Shown: positions 36,904-43,967 of the stretch, in pieces
Position numbering within the stretch: position 1 is the stretch's first letter
How the letters are laid out: every line of letters begins with the position of its first letter
Origin: Bacillota bacterium
GTDB lineage: Bacteria; Bacillota; UBA994
Length of the DNA: 64,000 nt
Assembly: GCA_009773495.1 (NCBI GenBank)
Contig: WSXW01000002.1
Location: 62,001-126,000 of the forward strand
Direction: 5' to 3'
The notes under the pieces: model-generated
The model's database searches: none
Seen by the model: only the letters and a program-made list of their open reading frames with translations
What the model was told of the DNA's origin: nothing
Translations under genes and position numbers: made by a program

Positions 36904-37663
36904 TTAACTCCATCTCCTCCCAGATGCGGTTAAAGTACTTCCCGAACTCTGGAGCACGCCGCCGGAGCAATGGTTGCTTTTCTCCCGCAGAGAGTTCGAT
37001 AGGCAAATTCCATTTCACCCTACCAGGGCGGTTAGTTAAGACAATTACCCGGTCGCACATGGCGATGGCCTCAGGTATGTCGTGTGTAACCAGTACGCAA
37101 GTCTTGCCCGACTTTCTTAGGATGGTGCTTACATCATTCTGCAGGGTTAGTCTCGAGGTATAGTCTAGGGCTGAAAAGGGCTCATCTAGTAGGCAAATAG
37201 CGGGCTCGGTAGCCAGTGTGCGCACCAAAGCCACTCTCTGACGCATACCGCCTGATAACTGACGCGGGTACAAATGGCGGAATTCCTCCAAGCCATACTC
37301 ATTGAGTAGGGTTACGGTGGTCAGGCGCTTTTCGGCACTGACGCGGCCCATAATTTCAAGCCCGAGTAGAGCATTCCCTTCAATAGTGCGCCACTCCAGT
37401 AGGCAATCCTGTTGAAGCATATAGGCCGATTGACTACTTGGGCCCCGGACCTCTTGACCAAAGACTTCTACCCGGCCCGAAGTAGGCAGCAGTAAACCGG
37501 CAATGAGCGACAGCAGCGTCGATTTGCCGCTGCCGCTCGGTCCTACTATGCCCACGAACTCTCCCTGCTCTATCGCGAGATCTACGCTATTAACGGCATG
37601 GACTTCCCCTTTTTCGGTCATGTATTTGAGGCTGACGCGATTAAGGCGGATAGCAGTTGTCAT
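36878..37663 (-). CDS. ABC transporter ATPase, NitT/TauT (SsuB-like) type
   Basis: 261 residues. Walker A 'GPSGSGKST', Q-loop 'MLQQDCLLEW', signature 'LSGGMRQR', Walker B 'ICLLDEPFSALD', H-loop 'LVTHDIPEAI'. Start at ATG 37663 after TAAGGAGG rather than TTG 37669. Middle gene of the operon binding protein-ATPase-permease. Confidence 0.9.
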   Translation of the reverse strand: MTTAIRLNRVSLKYMTEKGEVHAVNSVDLAIEQGEFVGIVGPSGSGKSTLLSLIAGLLLPTSGRVEVFGQEVRGPSSQSAYMLQQDCLLEWRTIEGNALLGLEIMGRVSAEKRLTTVTLLNEYGLEEFRHLYPRQLSGGMRQRVALVRTLATEPAICLLDEPFSALDYTSRLTLQNDVSTILRKSGKTCVLVTHDIPEAIAMCDRVIVLTNRPGRVKWNLPIELSAGEKQPLLRRRAPEFGKYFNRIWEEMELSVATEKTS

Positions 37664-37689
37664 GGGCAACCTCCTTACAGCCGTGAGCC

Positions 37690-38694
37690 CTATTTAATGG
37701 CTTCTACAGCTTTTTGTGCAAATGTCGTGTTTACAACCTTTTCGTAAGGTACCTTGACTGTTAGTTCACCGGCTTGGATCATTAAGTTCTGCAAATTATC
37801 CAGGGCTTCTGCGGGTAATATAGGGTTAGCAGCCCAGACTCCTAGGATCTTGTAACGCTCAATTATCTCTGCCATATGGGACTGATCCATGTCTGGGAAT
37901 GAAGGTGCGATGGTTTTTGCGATGTCGGACGCAGAAGACTTATGCACCCATAATTGAGCCTTATAAATTGCACGGGTAAAATTCTCGATTACACTAGGGT
38001 TTTTCTCCATGTAGCTTTTGGTAGCATGGAATACAGTGTAGGGGAGAATACCGCTAGTCTTACTCATGGATGTGACTACGTAACCGGCTCCTGTTTTGAC
38101 GAGTAAGCTAGCGCCAGGTTCCCATACCTGTAAATAGTCGCCTATGCCTTCTTTAAAGGCGGCAGCTGTTGCTGTCAACCCTATATTCTGAACAATCTCT
38201 ACATCTTTCTGTGGGTTAAGGCCATTAATAAGCAGGCTGTGCTCTAGAACCATTTGGGGAACGCCGCCTTTGCGGCCTCCAATAATGACTTTCCCTCGAG
38301 TTTCAGTCCAAGCGAAATCATCACGTTGTTCGCGTCCTACGAGAAAGGAACCGTCTTTTTGGCATAAGAGCCCAAAGGCAATAATCGGGTTTCCCGCACC
38401 TTGGTTCCAAGTGTATACTGCCGCTTCGGAACCAAAAAGGGCAACTTGGGCACTGCCGGAGAGTAAGGCCGCCGCACCTTTATCAGCGCCATTGGCAACA
38501 TCAATACGTACATTGAGGCCTTCCTCTAAAAAGAACCCCTTATGTAAGGCCACGTATTGCGGAGTGTAAAAGATAGAGTGTATCACTTCAGACAGAACAA
38601 TGTCAGTAACAGTTTTTTCTTTTTTACAGCCTCCCAGTGTCAATACGCTGATCAGCATCGCCGCGAGCGCCATGAAAACAAGCAGTTTGCGCAT
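37690..38694 (-). CDS. ABC substrate-binding lipoprotein, NitT/TauT type
   Basis: 334 residues. Signal with lipobox 'TLGGC' (Cys23). 'YTPQYVALHKGFFLEEGLNV' is the entry motif of the SsuA/NMT1 superfamily; 'GADKGAAALLSGSAQVAL' continues it. The ligand is not evident. The C-terminal part differs from thiamine-precursor binders (no CCCFC motif). First gene of a three-gene minus-strand operon; divergent from the carboxyltransferase gene. AAGGAGGT precedes ATG. Confidence 0.87.
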   Translation of the reverse strand: MRKLLVFMALAAMLISVLTLGGCKKEKTVTDIVLSEVIHSIFYTPQYVALHKGFFLEEGLNVRIDVANGADKGAAALLSGSAQVALFGSEAAVYTWNQGAGNPIIAFGLLCQKDGSFLVGREQRDDFAWTETRGKVIIGGRKGGVPQMVLEHSLLINGLNPQKDVEIVQNIGLTATAAAFKEGIGDYLQVWEPGASLLVKTGAGYVVTSMSKTSGILPYTVFHATKSYMEKNPSVIENFTRAIYKAQLWVHKSSASDIAKTIAPSFPDMDQSHMAEIIERYKILGVWAANPILPAEALDNLQNLMIQAGELTVKVPYEKVVNTTFAQKAVEAIK

Positions 38695-38768
38695 TCTTTG
38701 ACCTCCTTCAAACTTTCGATGTCACATAGTATGCAGAGGGGCATGTTCGAGTTACTGAACAAATAGGG

Positions 38769-38784
38769 TTTAGCTATTGCTAAA
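38769..38784. promoter_or_regulatory. Perfect inverted repeat in divergent intergenic region
   Basis: TTTAGC-TATT-GCTAAA, 6-bp arms, between the ABC operon and the carboxyltransferase gene. It could be an operator for either. Confidence 0.35.
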
Positions 38785-38841
38785 TTGCTTTGTATACATT
38801 ATTCTTTGTGCTAAAGGGATCTAATTTGAGGAGTGATAATT

Positions 38842-40224
38842 TTGAAAGTGCGCATAACAGACACAACCCTCCGGGACGGGCAGCAGTCTCTACTAGCTAC
38901 CCGGATGAGAACAGAGGATATGCTTCCTCTCTGTGCTGAGCTCAATAGGGCTGGATTTTTTTCCCTAGAAGTATGGGGTGGGGCTACATTTGATAGCTGT
39001 CTACGTTTCCTAAACGAAGATCCCTGGGAAAGACTCCGTAGCCTGCGTAAAGCTCTGCCTGATACAAAGTTGCAGATGCTCCTGCGCGGCCAAAATATCC
39101 TTGGTTACAAACACTATGCGGACGATGTAGTGCGTGAGTTTGTGCGCCTGGCCATTAAGAATGGTATTGACATCATTCGCGTATTCGACGCTCTAAACGA
39201 TACTCGCAACATGGAAACAGCTATTAAAGCTATAAAAGAGTTCGGCGGGCATGCACAAGGCACAGTTGTTTACACCATTAGCCCTTTGCATAGCGCAGAC
39301 AAATTTGTAGAGACCGCTCGAACCTTAGTCGGCATGGGCGTGGACTCACTCTGTCTTAAGGATATGGCCGGTCTTATCTCCCCGACAGTTGCTTATGATC
39401 TAGTTAAGCGCTTCAAGAAAGAATTCAATATGCATGTTGCTCTGCACTCGCATTATACTAGTGGCATGGCATCTATGGCTTATCTTAAGGCCGTGGAAGC
39501 AGGGGTAGACTCCATTGATACAGCTCTATCACCGCTTGCTCTTGGCAGCAGCCAACCGTGCACAGAGACTATGGTGGCTGCGCTACAAGGAACAGAGTAT
39601 GACACAGGACTAGATATCGCCTTGCTCTCTAGTATAAGTGAAAGATTAAAGAAGTTTAAGGATGCCTACCCTGAGGCCAAGATAGCTACTTTCTCTGTGG
39701 ACACCAATGTTTTAACCTATCAGATCCCTGGCGGTATGATATCTAACTTTATTTCGCAGTTAGGCGATCAAATCGATAAGTTGCCACAGGTATTAGAGGA
39801 AGTCCCCCGTGTTCGTGCCGATCTAGGCTTCCCCCCCCTGGTGACTCCAACTAGCCAGATCGTCGGGTCGCAATCTGTACTTAATGTCGTAGGTGGAGGA
39901 CGCTACAAAATGGTATCTAACGAGGTAAAGAATTACCTTGCCGGTCAATACGGTCGTCCACCAGGTAAGATTGATGAGGCTTTCCGCAAGATCCTGATAG
40001 GAGATATGCCTGTTATCGACCACCGTCCCGCTGATTCGCTGGCGCCTGAACTTCCCGCCGCCAAGAAGGAAATCGCCGCCTTCATGGAGAACGAAGAAGA
40101 TGTGCTATCATATGCACTCTTCCCACAGGTGGCGCTCAAGTTCCTCAAGGAACGGCAGGCTCGTAAATATGGGGTTGATTTTGACCTCGCAGAATCTGCT
40201 AAAAAAGAGGGTTACCCTGTCTAG
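38842..40224 (+). CDS. Carboxyltransferase subunit (OadA/PycB type) without biotin domain
   Basis: 460 residues. 'ITDTTLRDGQQSLLATRM' is the carboxyltransferase signature; 'GGATFDSCLRFLNEDPW', 'HSHYTSGMASMAYLKA' (metal His pair) and 'CLKDMAGL' (active Lys) follow. Transfers carboxylate between pyruvate/oxaloacetate and biotin. Normal OadA/PycB chains run ~580-600 residues and end in a biotinyl domain; here the chain stops after the PYC_OADA helical domain, so a separate biotin carrier is needed. TTG 38842 is chosen because GAGGAG abuts the GTG at 38833. No carboxylase or carrier gene is adjacent. Confidence 0.87.
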   Translation: MKVRITDTTLRDGQQSLLATRMRTEDMLPLCAELNRAGFFSLEVWGGATFDSCLRFLNEDPWERLRSLRKALPDTKLQMLLRGQNILGYKHYADDVVREFVRLAIKNGIDIIRVFDALNDTRNMETAIKAIKEFGGHAQGTVVYTISPLHSADKFVETARTLVGMGVDSLCLKDMAGLISPTVAYDLVKRFKKEFNMHVALHSHYTSGMASMAYLKAVEAGVDSIDTALSPLALGSSQPCTETMVAALQGTEYDTGLDIALLSSISERLKKFKDAYPEAKIATFSVDTNVLTYQIPGGMISNFISQLGDQIDKLPQVLEEVPRVRADLGFPPLVTPTSQIVGSQSVLNVVGGGRYKMVSNEVKNYLAGQYGRPPGKIDEAFRKILIGDMPVIDHRPADSLAPELPAAKKEIAAFMENEEDVLSYALFPQVALKFLKERQARKYGVDFDLAESAKKEGYPV

Positions 40225-40231
40225 TAGTAAA

Positions 40232-40263
40232 AGGGGAAGAGCTTAGTCTCTTCCCCTATTTTA
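40232..40263 (+). terminator. Terminator of the carboxyltransferase gene
   Basis: AGGGGAAGAG-CTTAGT-CTCTTCCCCT followed by ATTTTATT. Confidence 0.85.
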
Positions 40264-40275
40264 TTGGAGGTGCGC

Positions 40276-41583
40276 ATGGTTTCTTTGTATTTGTTCGCAA
40301 TAGTCGTCGTCTTATTTATGGTGTGGCGCGTTTTGTCCCCAGGTGATGTCCGGCTAAATCGAGTTTATCTCAGCCGTTATCTGAAGGACGGCGATGGTAA
40401 CGGCCCTAGGAAGCTTAGTGTTAAACGCATTCCAGTAGTCATTCCTGCAGGGCAACCGGAAGAAAAAGTCTGTTATCATGTTGAGGCCTCTTTTGCCGAT
40501 GGGAGCCACCAACAGTTAACTGCACAGGTCTTCTACCCGCTAGAAGCCCTGCAGATGGAAAGGGACAAACAGCGTAAACCCTTAGTTACCGATGATCTAA
40601 ATCCCACCAGCCAACTCTCCGGATCTCCTAGCACCCCTCATTCTGACGAGATAGATAAACTCAAAGAGGATCCCCTTAAGGAGATCAACGAAGAGTATCG
40701 GATTGTGGAGCAAAAGACCGGCCTATTACAGGCAGAGATTGAGCAGTTGCGCCTGCTCAACCAATACACTGACTTCTTTCCAAAGTTCATTAATCATGAC
40801 GTAAAAAAACACATCACACTAATGGGGGCTGTGGGCGCGACCCGTTTGGATGACTTACTGAATCAGAAGAATGTGCAGGAGGGGACAATATTACTTAGGG
40901 GCGTAGTCGAGAATTTAGCTCGTTTTCATAAAGAAGGCCAGATAATAGCAGACAACTTATTGCCTGGCATGAGTCATAACGAAGAACTCATACGCTCCCA
41001 AATAAGTGGAGCTCTTCAAGGTTTTGTGTTAGCAGGAGTGGATTTATCTGAGGTAGATATTCACGAGGCCATTGACGCCGCGCGGGTCCTTATAGATATT
41101 AGTACAGCGGAGGTAGGACCTAAGCTGATGGATGCGTCACCCCGGGCCTTTTTCTCCCATCTAGGAGTAGTGAGGCCGTTAGACTTTGGTCGGGTTCGCA
41201 GTGACATTTCTGCCATTGATGTAGTAGAGCTCTTATGTGACCCTTCCACCGGTATTAGCCCCGAGGCAGAGATGCAGTTGTATGAGCACTATTCCAATAC
41301 TCGTTTTGAGGGAGTAGAAGAACAGGCGTTGCAACTACAAATCTTGCTACGCCTAGGTATCTACTATCGCATGGTTTTATCAGGGTTCCTAGTAATGCAT
41401 TTAATGTCCTTAGCTAAGCCTGAGTCTAGGCAGCGCCCAGCCCTAGAGATAAAGTACTGGACGCCAGCAGCTCTACCACGCGCAGTGGAGAGCCTTAAGT
41501 TCTTCCTAGCACAAGACCCAGAACTCGCACGTCTGCACGCCTTACTCGCGCCAAAGCTTGACGAGTTGGCGAAGTATAAGTAG
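40276..41583 (+). CDS. Membrane-anchored, kinase-like protein of unknown function
   Basis: 435 residues. N-terminal anchor ('LYLFAIVVVLFMVWRVL'), a ~75-residue beta domain, an acidic/Ser-rich linker, a coiled coil (~130-155), then a helical domain. Around residue 285 'DASPRAFFSHLGVVRPLDFGRVR' resembles the HxDxxxxN...DF(D/G) active region of aminoglycoside-phosphotransferase-type kinases, with the catalytic D and a DFG-like end but without the usual Asn. I infer a divergent or dead kinase fold. GGAGG precedes ATG 40276. No known family recognised; it lies just upstream of the repeat cluster and valS promoter. Confidence 0.6.
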   Translation: MVSLYLFAIVVVLFMVWRVLSPGDVRLNRVYLSRYLKDGDGNGPRKLSVKRIPVVIPAGQPEEKVCYHVEASFADGSHQQLTAQVFYPLEALQMERDKQRKPLVTDDLNPTSQLSGSPSTPHSDEIDKLKEDPLKEINEEYRIVEQKTGLLQAEIEQLRLLNQYTDFFPKFINHDVKKHITLMGAVGATRLDDLLNQKNVQEGTILLRGVVENLARFHKEGQIIADNLLPGMSHNEELIRSQISGALQGFVLAGVDLSEVDIHEAIDAARVLIDISTAEVGPKLMDASPRAFFSHLGVVRPLDFGRVRSDISAIDVVELLCDPSTGISPEAEMQLYEHYSNTRFEGVEEQALQLQILLRLGIYYRMVLSGFLVMHLMSLAKPESRQRPALEIKYWTPAALPRAVESLKFFLAQDPELARLHALLAPKLDELAKYK

Positions 41584-41654
41584 ACGGAACAATCAAAAAT
41601 CCAATTGGATACGTACGGATGTGGACTGATGGCTGGGTGTACTCACTACTCATT

Positions 41655-41775
41655 AATCACTAAGGAGCGCTTTCCCGTTTTCCGCTTTCCGCTCAAGCTC
41701 CCGGCCGCGCCTCCGTGTACCGTGTACGCTCCACGAGGAACGCACTACGCGCTATGCGCCATGTGCTATCTGCCC
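41655..41775. repeat. Dispersed repeat, copy 5
   Basis: GCGCTTTCCCGTTTTCCGCTTTCCGC, GTGTACCGTGTACGC, CCACGAGGAACGC, and CACTACGCGCTATGCGCCATGTG. It shares GTACC, AGGAACG and GCGCTATGCGC words with copies 1, 3 and 4. Non-coding filler between the kinase-like gene and the valS promoter. Confidence 0.5.
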
Positions 41776-41788
41776 TGCGCGGCTGCTC

Positions 41789-41817
41789 TTGACTTTCCCA
41801 TTCCCCGCGCATATACT
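41789..41817 (+). promoter_or_regulatory. Sigma-A promoter of valS
   Basis: TTGACT, 17-nt spacer, TATACT; transcription should begin near 41824, just before the T-box. Confidence 0.8.
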
Positions 41818-41823
41818 ATTTCA

Positions 41824-42045
41824 AAGGCTGTGATGGAAACAAAGGTCTTGACAAAGGCTCTAGAGAGGGAGACCTTGGCTGCAAGTCTCCTGCCGCTTAT
41901 CATGTACCGAGGTCGTTCCGGAGCCCTTGGCGTGAATTTGAGTAACGCTGAGCGGGTATGCCCGTTAAAGCTTTGAGCTGTCGTATGACAGAAATTAAGG
42001 TGGTACCGCGGGACGCCCCCGCCCTTTTGGGCAGGGGCGTTTTTA
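41824..42045 (+). ncRNA. T-box riboswitch leader of valS with terminator
   Basis: The T-box sequence AAGGTGGTACCGCGG (41997-42011) is followed by a terminator ACGCCCCCGCCC-TTTT-GGGCAGGGGCGT-TTTTA (42013-42045). Upstream ~170 nt can form stem I and the other leader hairpins. Uncharged tRNA would pair with the T-box bulge and the specifier, and so allow read-through. The downstream gene is valS, so the specifier should be a Val codon; I could not place it securely (a GTC lies in AAAGGTCTTGAC). Confidence 0.92.
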
Positions 42046-42047
42046 TT

Positions 42048-43943
42048 GTGCGCCCGGCATGGGTGTTATCTATAGGGTGGAAGTCCCGAACGGTGAAGGT
42101 AGCAGTAACCGTAGCTTAAGGCAAGGGCTGGTCGCAGACAAAGTCTGCTGCTCGCCCATGCGCCTGGGTGTCCGTGGCGACGCGGAATCTGAAGGAAGGC
42201 TTTCCTCTGGTCCGAGGAACACGAACCTCAAGTGAGGCTAGTGACAGATGGATGAGTCTGCAGTGTAAGACAAAGTCCTTGCTGCCAAAGTCTGTCGAGA
42301 GTAAATGAGGCGGGTAGATGGAGGGAAAGGTAACACTCTTACCCGGGGAGGCCTGCCAGCGTACCGACTAATTTGGGAACTCGCACAGCGATGTGCGATT
42401 GAACTGGCAGGAGTCAGCAGAGGCCATAGTACCCGCTTTACGGGGAAGGGCCGAACATGAAACGAGGTGAGCAAATGACAAGTTCGCGGAAAGAGCAAGG
42501 ACAGCAGAAAACCCTTAACAGGTGCTCCTCGCAGGAGGAAGTGGTGAATACACAGGGGACTGTGAGAGCGCAGAGCTCTTACCCGGCACAAGTCAGGAGC
42601 TATACCTGCGGGACCGAGTATACCCTGCTGGAAGAGATGCTGAAGCTAGATAACATGATGGTAGCTCTCAAGCGCGTAGAGCAGAACAAAGGTGCAGCTG
42701 GAGTAGATAAGGTAGACGTAAAATCCTTACGCCCCTACCTCAAAGAACACTGGTTTCGCATCCGAGAAGAGTTGCTAGAGGGAACCTACAAGCCCCAGCC
42801 AGTCCGTCGAGTCGAAATCCCGAAATCCGACGGTGGCATAAGGCTCTTAGGTATTCCCACTCTAGTCGATCGTCTAATTCAGCAGGGCCTCGCACAAGTC
42901 CTAACACCAATCTTTGAACCCAGCTTCTCAAACAGTAGCTACGGCTTCAGGCCGAACCGTAGCACCCACCAGGCAGTCAAGCAAGCCAAGCAGTACATTG
43001 AGGAAGGTTACAGGTACGTCGTGGACCTAGATCTGGAGAAGTTCTTCGACCGAGTCAACCACGACATCCTAATGGCCCGAGTCGCCCGCAAGGTCCAAGA
43101 CAAGCGGACACTTGGACTCATCAGAGCCTACCTCAATGCTGGAGTCATGGCCAATGGAGTGTGCGTAAGAAGCGAACAAGGAGTTCCGCAGGGCGCCCCT
43201 CTGAGTCCAATTCTATCGAACATAATCCTTGATGACTTAGATAAGGAACTAGAGAGAAGAGGACACCTCTTTGTCCGTTACGCCGACGACTGCAATATCT
43301 ACGTCAAGACGGCACGGGCAGGGCAAAGAGTCATGGAGGGTGTAAAGAGATTTGTAGAGGACGTACTAAAACTCAAGGTCAATGAGCAGAAAAGTGCTGT
43401 TGACCGCCCCTGGAAACGAAAGTTCCTAGGGTTCTCGTTCACACCTGAGCGTAAAACACGTACACGAATAGCACCCAAAGCTCGTGCTAAGTTCGAGGAT
43501 AAGGTGAGGGAACTCACTAGACGTTCGCGGAGCATGAGTATGGAGAAACGAGTTGACCAGCTAAACGTGTACCTACGAGGGTGGATGGGGTACAGACACC
43601 CGAAGCGTTATTGGATCGCTAGACCAGTGGACTCGCCGACGCCTCCGCATGTGCTATTTAAAGCAGTGGAAGAAACCCCAAACAGTCTACCGCAATCTCG
43701 TCAAGCTCGGCTTAAGCCCAGACTTCGCCCGACAGCTCAGTGGCTCGGGAAAAGGATATTGGCGTTTAGCCAACACGCCTCAGGTGAACAAAGCCCTCGG
43801 TCTAGCCTTTTGGGCCAACCAAGGGCTCTTGAGTTTGGTTCAGTTATACGACAAGCACCGTAGTGTTTCGTGAACCGCCGTATACCGAACGGTACGTACG
43901 GTGGTGTGAGAGGACGGGGGTTAGTCACCCCCTCCTACTCGAT
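42048..43943 (+). mobile_element. Group II intron (IIC-like) in the valS leader
   Basis: 5' end GTGCGCCCGGCATGGGTG follows the T-box terminator's T-run directly. The conserved 5' ribozyme sequence (AGGGTGGAAGTCCCGAAC, TGTCCGTGGCGACG, CTGAGG-like GGTCCGAGGAACACGAAC) is seen. The 3' end holds domain V (GAACCGCCGTATACC... GTACGTACGGTGGT, 43872-43905) and domain VI (CGGGGGTTAGTCACCCCC), ending CTACTCGAT. About 1896 bp. Location behind a terminator hairpin is the known habit of IIC introns. The 3' exon resumes with TTACGTAAAAAGGAG and the valS start. Confidence 0.9.
42475..43873 (+). pseudogene. Intron-encoded reverse transcriptase/maturase, frameshifted
   Basis: The RT domain is intact: 'YGFRPNRSTHQAV', 'DLDLEKFFDRVNHD', 'GVPQGAPLSPILSN', 'RYADDCNIY' (catalytic YADD). 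After the maturase motif 'YLRGWMGY' (~43592) the frame reads nonsense to a stop at 43863. The expected continuation ('SLDQWTRRRLRMCYLKQWKKP', 'SGKGYWRLANTPQ', 'NKALGLAFW') is in another frame, ending at TGA 43873. Comparison with the usual GYFRLADT stretch suggests a small deletion near 43595. The C-terminal maturase part is therefore lost from the protein. Start ATG 42475 has CGAGGTGAG. Confidence 0.87.
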
Positions 43944-43967
43944 TTACGTAAAAAGGAGTGTATTAAT

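Noticed and set aside
38700-38830. TPP or other riboswitch before the NitT/TauT-type ABC operon
   Set aside because: No CTGAG...ACCTGA core or other riboswitch core is visible; only a short inverted repeat.
41605-41976. 123-aa plus-strand ORF of the track
   Set aside because: It runs through a repeat cluster, the valS promoter and the T-box. Not a gene.
42238-42591. 117-aa minus-strand ORF
   Set aside because: It lies over the structured 5' part of the group II intron. Shadow.
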